From UBA5072 sp041737175 (GTDB taxonomy: Bacteria > Bacteroidota > Bacteroidia > Bacteroidales > UBA10428): 64,000 bases of DNA. Location: contig JBGSSF010000015.1 in assembly GCA_041737175.1 (NCBI GenBank), positions 1 to 64,000 on the forward strand. Direction: 5' to 3'. Position 1 is the stretch's first letter. Every line of letters begins with the position of its first letter. Shown one piece after another: positions 9,015-18,077 of the stretch. The notes beneath the pieces are model-generated. The model saw only the letters and a program-made list of their open reading frames with translations, ran no database searches and had not been told where the DNA came from. The position numbers were made by a program, and so were the translations under genes.

Positions 9015-10403
9015 ATGCTTACGGTAGAAAAGATAGGCGGCTCATCCATGTCGAAGTTTGAGGATGTCATGAACAACATTATCATGAAACCTTCTCCCGG
9101 ACTCGGATTTTATAACCGTATATTCGTGGTTTCAGCCTACAACAATGTCACCAACTGGCTTCTGGAGCACAAAAAAACAAAAGAGCCCGGGATTTACCTC
9201 AAATTCGTAAACCACGAGGATTACAACCTGGCATTGATCGGATTGCTGGATAAACTTATTGCCATTAACAGGACCTTCGAATCCATCGGCCTCAACCAGC
9301 AGAAAGCGGATGATTTTATCACCAACCGTATTTTGCAGGCAAAAAATTACCTCAACAGCCTTGCCGATGTTCTGGCCACCGGGTATGTTAACCGCCAGAA
9401 TATATTGCTGGCTGCGAGAGAGATCCTTTCAAGCATTGGTGAGGCGCATTCTGCCTATAACTCGGTGAATATCCTGGAAAACAACTGTATCAATGCCACC
9501 CTGGTTGATTTATGCGGTTTCAACGATTCAGAGTACCTTACCATCGATGAGCGGATTCATAAAGCCTTTGGCAATGTGGACTTCACCGGTACAATCCCCA
9601 TTGTTACCGGGTACACCAAAGGCACTGAGGGTATTATGCGCGAATTCGACCGGGGATACAGCGAAGTAACCTTCAGCAAGGTCGCCGTGGAGATCAAGGC
9701 TGACGAGGCGGTGATCCACAAGGAATTCCATCTTTCCTCAGCGGATCCGAATATTGTGGGGGTCGATAAGTCAATTCCCGTGGGATTCACCAACTTCAAC
9801 GTCGCCGATCAGCTGGCTGACATCGGCATGGAGGCCATTCATCCCAAGGCATCCAAACCGCTCGAGATGAACGGGATCAAGATCCGCATTAAAAACACAT
9901 TTGAACCTGATCACCCGGGAACACTGATATCCAAAGACTACATGGGTGAAAAATCAAAGGTGGAGATTATTTCGGGCACCGACCAGGTCATAGCCATTGA
10001 GATCCATGATCCGCTGATGGTGGGACAGGTCGGGTATGACCGTGCCATCATGCAGACCTTTGAGCAGCACCAAGTCAGTTATATTCTGAAAGCCACCAAT
10101 GCCAACAGCATCACACAGGTGATCTGGGAAGAGGATCTTTCAGAGGAGCTTGTGAATGAGCTCCGGGGAAGGTATTATGAAGTGACCGTTAAGCCGGTTG
10201 CACTGGTTTGCACCCTGGGTACCAATATTGCCCAACCGGGGATTATTGCCAAAGCGACTGCCGCACTGGCAAATAATAATATCAACGTCGATGCACTTTC
10301 ACAATCCCTGAAGCAGGTTAACATGCAGTTTGTAATCGGCCGGGATGACTACAAGAAAGCCATCATTGCGCTGAATGATGCGCTTTGTGTGAAAATGGGT
10401 TAA
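9015..10403 (+). CDS. aspartate kinase, divergent ectoine-type branch
   Basis: A 462-residue amino-acid kinase that phosphorylates aspartate, first step toward lysine, threonine, methionine and diaminopimelate. It starts with LTVEKIGGSSMSKFE, a form I associate with the specialised aspartokinase found in ectoine clusters (Ask_Ect), rather than the usual VFKFGG. The central region has EVTFSKVAVEIKADEAVIHKE and ADIGMEAIHPKA. Two ACT domains form the C-terminus (about 310-462, the second starting VALVCTLGTNIAQPG). No ectABC genes are next to it, so the role is more likely general. A second, ordinary aspartokinase lies at 16798. Confidence 0.85.
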   Translation: MLTVEKIGGSSMSKFEDVMNNIIMKPSPGLGFYNRIFVVSAYNNVTNWLLEHKKTKEPGIYLKFVNHEDYNLALIGLLDKLIAINRTFESIGLNQQKADDFITNRILQAKNYLNSLADVLATGYVNRQNILLAAREILSSIGEAHSAYNSVNILENNCINATLVDLCGFNDSEYLTIDERIHKAFGNVDFTGTIPIVTGYTKGTEGIMREFDRGYSEVTFSKVAVEIKADEAVIHKEFHLSSADPNIVGVDKSIPVGFTNFNVADQLADIGMEAIHPKASKPLEMNGIKIRIKNTFEPDHPGTLISKDYMGEKSKVEIISGTDQVIAIEIHDPLMVGQVGYDRAIMQTFEQHQVSYILKATNANSITQVIWEEDLSEELVNELRGRYYEVTVKPVALVCTLGTNIAQPGIIAKATAALANNNINVDALSQSLKQVNMQFVIGRDDYKKAIIALNDALCVKMG

Positions 10404-10414
10404 GCCGTAATAAG

Positions 10415-10445
10415 TTGACATTCTGAACAAATTATCGTAAATTTG
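10415..10445 (+). promoter_or_regulatory. promoter of the acyl-ligase/acyltransferase gene
   Basis: TTG (10415-10417), 20-base spacer, TAAATTTG (10438-10445), a full match to the Bacteroidetes consensus. It starts just after the aspartokinase stop and would give an mRNA with a leader of about 12 bases before the ATG at 10464, so this gene is transcribed on its own. Confidence 0.75.
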
Positions 10446-10463
10446 CGCACTTAAAACCGATAC

Positions 10464-12923
10464 ATGGTAAAACTAATAGGAAATAGTGAGAAGGCTGCGC
10501 TTATAGGCAAAAACATTGAACTTAGTTATAACCGGCTTCTGGAACAAATTGATCATTATGCCGGTTTACTGCACAAGTTCAGTAACGAACGGATAGTCAT
10601 TTTATCTGAAAACCGTCCTGAGTGGATTATCGCACTGTATGCCATCTGGAAGAACGACTCTACGGTCGTTCCGATTGATGCTTTATCTTCACGGGAAGAT
10701 GTGGCCTATATTTTGGGAGACAGCGCGCCCCGGGCGGTATTCTGTTCAACTGAAAAAGAGGAGCTGCTCCGCGGAGCACTGAAGGATTCCGGCCAGAATC
10801 CGGTGATTTATGTTTTTGAAAATATTCCTGAGGATCATGCCGTAGGTGAAACAGAGGAATTCCTTATCCATGAACTCGAACGCACAGCTGTTATCCTATA
10901 TACTTCAGGTACAACAGGCCATCCCAAAGGGGTCATGCTGTCGTTTCAGAATATACTTACCAACCTGGAAGGCGTCTGTCACAATGTCACAATTTACACT
11001 TCCGAAGACCGGGTAATGATCCTTTTGCCCTTCCACCACATTCTGCCTCTCGTGGGTACTATTGTGGCTCCTTTATACGTGGGTGGAACCATGGTGCTCA
11101 ACACTTCCCTGGCGGCAGAAGATCTGATAGCGACCCTCAAAGATTACCGGGTAACCATGATGATCGGTGTACCGCGGCTTTACCAGCTGATCTACAAGGG
11201 CCTGAAAGAAAAGATTAACCAGAGTATGGTGGCAAAGACACTTGTGAAGCTTGCAGGAGCAGTGAATTCCCTGACCTTCTCACGGGCTTTGTTTGGCTCT
11301 GTTCAGAAGAAATTCGGAGGACATCTGAAATACCTGGTCTGCGGAGGTGCACCTGTGGACCCTGAAGTGGTCAGGCTTTTTAAAATTCTTGGATTCGAGA
11401 TCCTCGAAGGATATGGCATGACTGAGACAGCACCCATGATCACCTTTACCCGGCCTGGTAAGATTGTCCCGGGAATTCCCGGTCAGCTTCTGCCTGGCAT
11501 ACAGGTAAAATTTGAAGATGGAGAAATAGTTGTATACGGTAAGAATGTTATGCAGGGTTATTATAACAAACCCGAAGATACCGCACAGGTCCTGCAGGAT
11601 GGCTGGTTGCACACCGGTGATCTCGGTTATATGGATGACAAGGGTTATCTGCATATTACCGGACGTAAAAAAGAAATAATTGTTTTGCCCAATGGCAAGA
11701 ATATAAATCCCGAAGAAGTTGAGAGAGTTTTACTCCGGCAGTCAGCGTTTGTGAAAGAGGCAGGTGTTTTCCTGAAAGACGGGATCTTGCAGGCTATCAT
11801 TTTCCCCGATTTCCGAAAACTGAGCGAAGCCGGGATCAATGATATTGAAGAGCATTTCAGGTGGAAAATTATTGATCAGGTAAACCGTTCGGTTTCTCCG
11901 TACAAAAAGGTCCTTCGCTTTCACATCACTTCGGAGGAACTGCCTAAAACAAGACTCAGCAAAATCAAGCGTTTTTTGCTTCCTGAAATGGCAGGTTCAA
12001 AGAACCGGACCGTCGCTGACGAACCCAAAACCCGCGAGTATCAGGCCATCAGAAAATTCCTTGAAGACGAAACCCAGCAAACGGTAAACCCCAATGACCA
12101 TATCGAGCTGGATCTTGCGCTGGACTCTTTGGGTAAGGTAAGTCTTTCTGCATTTATCGAAACCGCCTTCGGAGTTGACGTACCTGAAAATAGCCTTACA
12201 GATTACGCCTCTGTTGCCAAACTTGCCGAATACATTCACCAGAAGAAGACGCGGCTTAACTTTGAGGGCATCAGCTGGTCACAAATCCTGAAAGAGAAAG
12301 TGCATCTCAAATTACCTCACTCCGGGCTTTCTCACAACCTTCTGAAAAATGTGTTCCAGGTTGTATTCCGTCTATCCATGCGCATTAAAGCCAGGGGACT
12401 TGATAATCTTCCTGACGAACCATGTATCATAGCGCCCAACCACCAGAGTGTGCTGGATGGTTTCCTGGTAGCCTCCTTTCTCAAACGTGAATTCATCAAG
12501 AAGACATATGTATATGCCAAGGAGAAACACTTCCGGAACCCGTTCATGCGTTTCATGGCCAATCGTAACAATATCATCCTGGTTGATGCCAACAAGGACC
12601 TGAAATTGTCCATCCAGAAACTTGCCGAGGTATTAAAAAAGGGCAAGAACCTGATGATTTTCCCCGAAGGCACGCGAACGCTCACAGGAAAAATGGGAGA
12701 ATTCAAGCAAACTTTTGCCATCCTCAGCAGAGAGTTGAAAGTACCGGTTGTACCGGTGGCCATTAAAGGTTCTTACAGCATACTGCCATCAGGGGCAAGA
12801 ATTCCACGACTTTTCAGAAAGGTATCCATTGAATTCCTTAAACCGGTTTACCCTGAAAATCATTCTTATGAGTCGCTGAAAGATATCGTCTATCAGAGTG
12901 TCGCAAGCAAACTTGTGGATTAA
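10464..12923 (+). CDS. acyl-(ACP) ligase / carrier domain / PlsC acyltransferase fusion
   Basis: An 819-residue three-part enzyme. Residues about 1-505 are an AMP-forming acyl ligase (YTSGTTGHPKG near 145-155, GYGMTE, TGDLGYMD, GRKKEIIV). Residues about 525-600 are an acyl carrier domain with the phosphopantetheine serine in LDSLGK (Ser555). Residues about 610-819 are a PlsC-type acyltransferase with the catalytic NHQSVLD (His660) and FPEGTR (near 734). The layout resembles E. coli Aas, which re-acylates lysophospholipids, but Aas has the acyltransferase first and no carrier domain. Here a fatty acid could be activated, held on the built-in carrier and passed to a lysolipid. No membrane transporter domain is visible. 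Substrate inferred only. Confidence 0.88.
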   Translation: MVKLIGNSEKAALIGKNIELSYNRLLEQIDHYAGLLHKFSNERIVILSENRPEWIIALYAIWKNDSTVVPIDALSSREDVAYILGDSAPRAVFCSTEKEELLRGALKDSGQNPVIYVFENIPEDHAVGETEEFLIHELERTAVILYTSGTTGHPKGVMLSFQNILTNLEGVCHNVTIYTSEDRVMILLPFHHILPLVGTIVAPLYVGGTMVLNTSLAAEDLIATLKDYRVTMMIGVPRLYQLIYKGLKEKINQSMVAKTLVKLAGAVNSLTFSRALFGSVQKKFGGHLKYLVCGGAPVDPEVVRLFKILGFEILEGYGMTETAPMITFTRPGKIVPGIPGQLLPGIQVKFEDGEIVVYGKNVMQGYYNKPEDTAQVLQDGWLHTGDLGYMDDKGYLHITGRKKEIIVLPNGKNINPEEVERVLLRQSAFVKEAGVFLKDGILQAIIFPDFRKLSEAGINDIEEHFRWKIIDQVNRSVSPYKKVLRFHITSEELPKTRLSKIKRFLLPEMAGSKNRTVADEPKTREYQAIRKFLEDETQQTVNPNDHIELDLALDSLGKVSLSAFIETAFGVDVPENSLTDYASVAKLAEYIHQKKTRLNFEGISWSQILKEKVHLKLPHSGLSHNLLKNVFQVVFRLSMRIKARGLDNLPDEPCIIAPNHQSVLDGFLVASFLKREFIKKTYVYAKEKHFRNPFMRFMANRNNIILVDANKDLKLSIQKLAEVLKKGKNLMIFPEGTRTLTGKMGEFKQTFAILSRELKVPVVPVAIKGSYSILPSGARIPRLFRKVSIEFLKPVYPENHSYESLKDIVYQSVASKLVD

Positions 12924-12968
12924 ATTAAAAATGGATTAACTTTACAATAATCATAAAAAAAATTGTCC

Positions 12969-13226
12969 ATGGACTCAAAAAGCGAAAGACTCCGCGATGC
13001 CTGTGAGCTTGCCGTGCAGGCCTTTCGGAAACTAAAACACTCAGATTTCAATGACATTATTAACAAGTTGGATTTTTGCATCGGCAGTTATAATTTCGAC
13101 AAGAATCCGGCCGGCCTGGTAGAATATGGTTACAAGGCCCTTGGAATGTTGAAGGAAATTAAAAAGAATCACCCGAAGAAGGTTTCTAAAACAGTTCTTT
13201 CCGCATTGGAAGAAAGTCTTACCTGA
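12969..13226 (+). CDS. small conserved protein, unknown function
   Basis: 85 residues from ATG 12969 (an in-frame TTG two codons upstream is less likely). It is mostly helical and charged, MDSKSERLRDACELAVQAF at the start and KKNHPKKVSKTVLSALEESL at the end, with no signal peptide or membrane segment. Codon use resembles the neighbours, and it has a tidy position 45 bases after the acyl-ligase gene. I know of no function. It could be a small cytoplasmic helical-bundle protein. Confidence 0.65.
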   Translation: MDSKSERLRDACELAVQAFRKLKHSDFNDIINKLDFCIGSYNFDKNPAGLVEYGYKALGMLKEIKKNHPKKVSKTVLSALEESLT

Positions 13227-13263
13227 TTCATTTTGCCTGAATTTCCAAATTAATCCGGCGGTC

Positions 13264-13905
13264 ATGCTAAAGCAGATCCTGTTCCTGCTTGTATTGTCTT
13301 TTTATTCGATATGTCTTGAAGCGCAGGATCTGTTCAAGCCTTCCACACATATTGGGATCAACGCAGGAATCATTATAAGCCGCGTTGCATTCAGACCCAC
13401 CATTCACCAGGACCTACTGACTTCATCATCAGGAGGTCTGGTTGTTCGTCATATTTCGGAACCCCATATCGGTCTTCAGTTAGAACTTAACTATGCAGGG
13501 AAAGGCTGGTCGGAAGATCTGGACTCTCTTGGCAGTTACAAAAGAAGCCTTCAGACCTATAACATCCCCATGCAGGCAGTATTTATTGCCGGCAGCAAAC
13601 TTGTCAGGCTTGTTGTTACACTGGGACCTTATGTCTCATGGCTAAGGGAAGAAAAAGAATCCTTTTCAGTAGATACACTTTACTACAAGGCCTATTACGA
13701 AAGACCCCTTGAGAATAAATGGGAATTCGGATTTACCGGCGGCATCGGCATCGAATTTCACACAAAAGTCGGAGCCATTGGACTCAGGGCAATATACAGT
13801 AACAGCCTCAGCAATTTATTCCCTTTAAATTCCGATACCTTTTTCTACAATGCGTCACGAAGTCAGGTATTGCACGCAGGATTCACCTATTTTATAAAAT
13901 TATAA
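13264..13905 (+). CDS. small outer-membrane beta-barrel protein (PorT-like)
   Basis: 213 residues: signal peptide (LKQILFLLVLSFYSICLEAQ), then alternating aromatic/hydrophobic strands typical of the 8-stranded barrel family common in Bacteroidota, such as GLQLELNYAGKGW, RLVVTLGPYVSWL, FTGGIGIEFHTKVGAIGLRAIYS, and a C-terminal strand HAGFTYFIKL ending in a hydrophobic residue as barrels do. No plug or partner domain. It lies 5 bases before the creatininase-like gene, so the two are probably one unit. Specific role unknown. Confidence 0.8.
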   Translation: MLKQILFLLVLSFYSICLEAQDLFKPSTHIGINAGIIISRVAFRPTIHQDLLTSSSGGLVVRHISEPHIGLQLELNYAGKGWSEDLDSLGSYKRSLQTYNIPMQAVFIAGSKLVRLVVTLGPYVSWLREEKESFSVDTLYYKAYYERPLENKWEFGFTGGIGIEFHTKVGAIGLRAIYSNSLSNLFPLNSDTFFYNASRSQVLHAGFTYFIKL

Positions 13906-13910
13906 CCACC

Positions 13911-14804
13911 ATGAGAACACTATTTTCAATATTGCTGCTTACAATGGCCAATGCAGGGCTATTTGCCCAGGTTGTTCTATCATCACTCCCTGTTAAGTAT
14001 GAGGAACTTACCGTTCCGCTGTTCGCCAGGGCTCTCGACCAATCCGGCAAAACGTGCATCATTCCGCTGGGTATTTTGGAAAAACACGGGAATCACCTTC
14101 CACTTGGCACTGATCTGATCAACATCAGGGCTACGGCTGTTAAAGCAGCCGGGGAAGAGTATACCGTCATATTCCCCGAATACTATTTCGGTCAGATCAA
14201 TGAAGCCAGGCACCAACCAGGCACGGTGGCATACAGTCCTGAACTGATCTGGAAAATGATGGAAGAAACACTCGATGAATTGTCCCGTAACGGTTTTAAC
14301 AAGATCATACTGCTGAACGGTCACGGAGGAAATATCTGGCTCGAGTACTTCTGCATGTCTTTGCTACATCAGAAAAAGAACTATGCCGTTTATGTTTATG
14401 GGCTGCCTGATGAATCCATTTATCAGGAAGCTGTAAAAAAGCTCACAAAATCACAGAATCCCGGCGGTCATGGTGCTGAATTCGAAACTGCAGCTATGAT
14501 GGCTAACAGTCCTGAACTGGTTCGCAAGGATGCGATCGTGGAGGAAAGCGGTGCTGACCTGCGGCGACTGAAAGATCTGGATGCCTATACCGGGATCTGG
14601 TGGTATGCACAATATCCGAATCATTACAACACCGGCGCAACGACTGCCACTGCCGAATTGGGTAAAGCGGTTGTAGATGCCGAGGTGGCCGACCTGGTAA
14701 AATTCATTAAACGGGTGAAGCAGGATAAGGCAACCTTGCAGTTACAGGAGGAGTTCTATAAACAATCAGAAAATCCCTTATTAACTCCGCAGAATATTAA
14801 ATAA
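13911..14804 (+). CDS. secreted creatininase-family amidohydrolase
   Basis: 297 residues. An N-terminal signal peptide (MRTLFSILLLTMANAGLFAQ) puts it in the periplasm, unusual for a family that is mostly cytoplasmic. Metal-binding signatures of the creatininase/mycofactocin-MftE fold are visible: GILEKHGNHLPLGTD, EARHQPGT and LNGHGGN, with GGHGAEFETAAM later (the glutamate ligand). Length is slightly above the family norm because of the signal peptide and a C-terminal helix. It follows a barrel gene by 5 bases and precedes an oxidoreductase gene. The substrate is probably a cyclic amide or ester rather than creatinine, but nothing here proves it. Confidence 0.87.
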   Translation: MRTLFSILLLTMANAGLFAQVVLSSLPVKYEELTVPLFARALDQSGKTCIIPLGILEKHGNHLPLGTDLINIRATAVKAAGEEYTVIFPEYYFGQINEARHQPGTVAYSPELIWKMMEETLDELSRNGFNKIILLNGHGGNIWLEYFCMSLLHQKKNYAVYVYGLPDESIYQEAVKKLTKSQNPGGHGAEFETAAMMANSPELVRKDAIVEESGADLRRLKDLDAYTGIWWYAQYPNHYNTGATTATAELGKAVVDAEVADLVKFIKRVKQDKATLQLQEEFYKQSENPLLTPQNIK

Positions 14805-14811
14805 CATGTAG

Positions 14812-14831
14812 GGACAGGCCATGGCCTGTCC
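14812..14831. repeat. 20-base perfect palindrome (REP-like)
   Basis: GGACAGGCCATGGCCTGTCC is its own reverse complement, and a second copy of the half-site (TGCCTGTCC) follows at once. It lies between the creatininase and oxidoreductase genes. It is GC-rich in a lower-GC spacer and has no T run, so it looks more like a REP or small palindromic repeat than a terminator. Confidence 0.6.
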
Positions 14832-14869
14832 TGCCTGTCCGAATTGATTTATCATGTAAAGCATGAGCC

Positions 14870-16048
14870 ATGAAACAGAAAAAAACATTAACCCGGAAAG
14901 ATTTTCTGAAAAAGACCGGCACGGTCACCGCTGCTTTTATGCTATCCCCTTTGGCTTCAAGAACATTGGATGCAATGCAGCCTGTTGAAAAAATCAGGAT
15001 TGGAATTATCGGATGCGGCAGCGTATCCGGTGTTTATCTTCCACATCTTTCCCAGTGTCCCTATGCGGAGCTGGTGAGTACCTGTGACATCCTGTATGAA
15101 CGGGCAAAACAAAGGGCTGCTGAATTCAATATACCAAACTTTTATCCGCATATCGACCAGATGTTGTCAGGTGCCGGATTTGACCTGCTTGTTAATCTGA
15201 CCGATATGCAGGAACACGGTCGTTTGAACAAACAGGCATTGCTTGCCGGCAAACATGTATGGAGCGAAAAGCCCATGGCCAACACCTACGGCGAAGGCAG
15301 GGCATTGCTTGACCTGGCTTTGAGTAAAAAATTACGCATCTGGGGCGCGCCGGCTGTGGTTAACAGCCCGCAGTTCGCCTTCATGTCAAAAGCCATTCAG
15401 GAAGGCAAAATCGGAAAGGTATCTGCTGCCCATGCACATTATGGGCATCTTGGCCCCACCTGGTCAGCCTTCTTCTACGAAAAAGGAGGGGGCAGCCTGC
15501 CTGACCTTGGCGTTTATAATCTTGCCTCACTGACTGGACTCCTGGGACCGGCCAAATACGTGTCGGCCATGACCAGTATTGTAACACCTTTGCGAACAAC
15601 GGATAACAAGGGAGAGATACCGGTAGAAGCTGAAGACAATGCCATTGTACTTATGGATCATGGAAACGGCATCCTCTCCAATGTACAATGCGGATTCAAC
15701 TATTTTGATCCCTACGGACATGAGGGAACAGGTCAGAATCAACATACCATCTCGGTTTGGGGTACCAAAGGCAATATGGGACTTGTCGGTTACGACTGGG
15801 CGCCTTTTGGCGTAGATCTGGCAACACTGGAGCAGGAAACACCGGTCAGGTATGTGACTGATGCCGGTTCCTATGTTTGGCAGCAGGGTGCCTCGGTGAT
15901 TACCGAAGCACTGGCAACCGGTAAGGAACCGCTCATCACGGCAGAACATGCGCTGCATGTGCTTGAGATTATCGAAGCAGCCCGAAAATCAGGGGCTACC
16001 GGTGAACGCATCACGCTTCAGTCAACTTTTAAATGGCCGGTGGTATAA
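14870..16048 (+). CDS. exported Gfo/Idh/MocA-family oxidoreductase
   Basis: 392 residues. A Tat-like leader (LTRKDFLKKTGTVTAAFML, with one arginine of the twin pair replaced by lysine) precedes an NAD(P)-binding Rossmann fold (IGIIGCGSVSGVYLPHL) and the EKPMAN motif of the family (lysine near residue 130). Members exported by Tat in Bacteroidota oxidise or reduce sugars, and some act in 3-keto-glycoside breakdown. The next gene, a ThuA-like protein, starts 5 bases after the stop, so these are co-transcribed. Together with the creatininase-like protein they look like a small periplasmic sugar-handling set, but the sugar is unknown. Confidence 0.88.
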   Translation: MKQKKTLTRKDFLKKTGTVTAAFMLSPLASRTLDAMQPVEKIRIGIIGCGSVSGVYLPHLSQCPYAELVSTCDILYERAKQRAAEFNIPNFYPHIDQMLSGAGFDLLVNLTDMQEHGRLNKQALLAGKHVWSEKPMANTYGEGRALLDLALSKKLRIWGAPAVVNSPQFAFMSKAIQEGKIGKVSAAHAHYGHLGPTWSAFFYEKGGGSLPDLGVYNLASLTGLLGPAKYVSAMTSIVTPLRTTDNKGEIPVEAEDNAIVLMDHGNGILSNVQCGFNYFDPYGHEGTGQNQHTISVWGTKGNMGLVGYDWAPFGVDLATLEQETPVRYVTDAGSYVWQQGASVITEALATGKEPLITAEHALHVLEIIEAARKSGATGERITLQSTFKWPVV

Positions 16049-16052
16049 TAGG

Positions 16053-16790
16053 ATGAAATCTGTTTTTTATATTCTGTTTGTTATTTTTGTCTCCTTGCTC
16101 CCGGCAAAAGCGCTTGGCCAGGAACCGGTGAGGATCCTGGTGATCACGGGAGGTCATGACTACGATAAAGTTGCCTTCACCGGCATGCTTGAGGAACTGG
16201 GAGACGGATTTACTTTTGAAATAAAGGAATTCCCGGATGCGTTCAACTTGTTTTTGCCGGAAAACAGGGATAACTTCGACGTGATTGTGTTTTACCACAT
16301 GTGGCAAACCATTACATCTGAACAAAAGCAGACATTCTCTGCCTGTATCAGGGACGGTAAACCCTTGGTGGTTCTGCACCACAGCATCTGTGCCTTCGAT
16401 GGCTGGGATGAATACATCCGCATTATAGGTGGCAAGTATTTCCATGTTCCAACGGTTGTGGATGGTGTTGACTACCCGGTCTCGACCTATGAGCATGACC
16501 GGCATATCGCCCTGGCAGTTGCGGACACCCTGCATCCTGTTACAAAAGGATTGAGGGACTTCGAATTATTTGATGAAACCTATAAAGGATTCTACGTATC
16601 TCCGGATGTTACACCCCTGCTTACCACCAAGGATCCTTCAAGTACGCCGGTTGTCGGCTGGGCGCACCGCTACGGCAAAGCCCGGGTGGTGACCATCCAG
16701 TCGGGACATGATACACCCACCTTTCAGAATGAAAATTTCAGAAAACTTTTACGGCAGGCTGTATTATGGGTGTGCAGTAAAACCAATTAA
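16053..16790 (+). CDS. secreted ThuA-domain protein
   Basis: 245 residues from ATG 16053, which gives a clear signal peptide (MKSVFYILFVIFVSLLPAKA). Upstream in-frame codons lie inside the previous gene and do not resemble a signal. The rest is one ThuA domain (class I glutamine-amidotransferase-like fold): RILVITGGHDYDKVAF, DVIVFYHMW, VVLHHSICAFDGWDEY, GGKYFHVPTVVDGVDY, and a late RVVTIQSGHDTPTFQN. ThuA proteins often accompany Gfo/Idh/MocA oxidoreductases in carbohydrate loci, as here. Enzymatic activity is not established for most of the family. It ends 7 bases from the convergent aspartokinase gene. Confidence 0.9.
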   Translation: MKSVFYILFVIFVSLLPAKALGQEPVRILVITGGHDYDKVAFTGMLEELGDGFTFEIKEFPDAFNLFLPENRDNFDVIVFYHMWQTITSEQKQTFSACIRDGKPLVVLHHSICAFDGWDEYIRIIGGKYFHVPTVVDGVDYPVSTYEHDRHIALAVADTLHPVTKGLRDFELFDETYKGFYVSPDVTPLLTTKDPSSTPVVGWAHRYGKARVVTIQSGHDTPTFQNENFRKLLRQAVLWVCSKTN

Positions 16791-16797
16791 ACACTGA

Positions 16798-18060
16798 TCA
16801 CCCCAAATCCCTCACCACCATCTGAATGGTTTTCCTGGTGCGCTGGGTAAGAAGTAACTCTTTATTTACAAGCACCCTGGAAACGGTGGCATCATCATAA
16901 TACCGGATGGTGATCAGCTCCAGTCCGGTGGAGGAACTTACCCTGAATTCCTTTTGAAGATCAGCCAATACACCCGGGATCCGGCTTGGATCATTATTCA
17001 CGCATACATCAAAGCTTATCGCTGAGTTTTGCATCAGGTTGATCTTTAAACCATATCCTGCAAAGCAACGAAAGATCTTTTCCAGGTTTTCTTCGGCAAT
17101 AAATGAAAAATCCACTGGGTGGACATGGATCAGTACCTGGTCCATTTTAAAAATGAAGGAAGGGATCAGTTTTTCATAATCATCTTCACCGATTACTGTT
17201 CCCGGGTCCGACGGATGCAGAAAAGATTTCACATACAGCCGGATGCCCTTGTTCCTGAGCGGCTGGATGGTTTTGGGATGAATGACGCTGGTGCCGTAAT
17301 AGGCCAGCTCAATGGCATCGAGGTAGGATATCCTTTCAAGCCTGATCGTATCGTCAAACCATTTCGGATCCGCATTCAGCACCCCCGGAACATCTTTCCA
17401 CACCGTGACCGATTCGGCCGATAAAATGTAGGCCAGGATCGCTGCAGTATAATCTGAACCTTCCCTGCCAAGTGTTGTTGTGAGGTTGTTTACCGTCGAC
17501 CCAATGAATCCCTGTGTAATATAAAGGTGTGCGTTCCTGAAATCGAATGTCTCCCGGATCAGCCTATCAGATATGTCCCAGTCCACCCTGCCCTCCCTGA
17601 AGTTGCCGTCGGTCTTGAGGAATTGCCGGGCATCTGTCCATTTATTGGGAACACCGGCAAAATTCAGGTAATTGCTTACAATCATGGTGGAGATGATTTC
17701 CCCAAGCGACACCAGCTGATCATATTCGTGGTTGTAGGAACCTGTGGGAGGGTCCTCCAGTCTTTTCTTCAAACCGTTAAAGACATTTTCCAGTTCTGAA
17801 AACACGGCATGACCTTCATTTAAAAGTAGCTCACGCATGATGGCAAAATGGTAATCCCTGATGGTGTTCAGTTCTGAAAGAGCCCGGACTTTGTCGCCCG
17901 ATATATAAGCATTCAGAACACGCTCCAGGGCATTGGTGGTTTTTCCCATGGCCGAGATCACTACCACCAACTCACCGGAATATTGTTTCAGGATAACAGC
18001 GATGTTCTTCACCGATGCAGCATCTTTCACCGAAGCGCCACCGAACTTGAAAACTTTCAT
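16798..18060 (-). CDS. lysC: aspartate kinase (monofunctional, LysC-like)
   Basis: 420 residues of the ordinary aspartokinase branch, supplying the aspartate family and diaminopimelate. Seen: MKVFKFGGASVKDAASVKN at the start, the LGREGSDYTAAILA motif, WKDVPGVLNADP, ELAYYGTSVIHPKTIQPL, and a C-terminal ACT pair (about 300-420). It is a little shorter than many bacterial homologues. With the divergent enzyme at 9015 the window encodes two aspartokinases; they may answer to different end products. It is convergent with the ThuA gene and downstream of the GH95 gene on the same strand. Confidence 0.9.
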   Translation of the reverse strand: MKVFKFGGASVKDAASVKNIAVILKQYSGELVVVISAMGKTTNALERVLNAYISGDKVRALSELNTIRDYHFAIMRELLLNEGHAVFSELENVFNGLKKRLEDPPTGSYNHEYDQLVSLGEIISTMIVSNYLNFAGVPNKWTDARQFLKTDGNFREGRVDWDISDRLIRETFDFRNAHLYITQGFIGSTVNNLTTTLGREGSDYTAAILAYILSAESVTVWKDVPGVLNADPKWFDDTIRLERISYLDAIELAYYGTSVIHPKTIQPLRNKGIRLYVKSFLHPSDPGTVIGEDDYEKLIPSFIFKMDQVLIHVHPVDFSFIAEENLEKIFRCFAGYGLKINLMQNSAISFDVCVNNDPSRIPGVLADLQKEFRVSSSTGLELITIRYYDDATVSRVLVNKELLLTQRTRKTIQMVVRDLG

Positions 18061-18077
18061 GTACCGGTATTTTTGAT

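Noticed and set aside
9015..10403. Part of an ectoine cluster
   Set aside because: The aspartokinase is of that type, but no ectA, ectB or ectC gene lies in the window.
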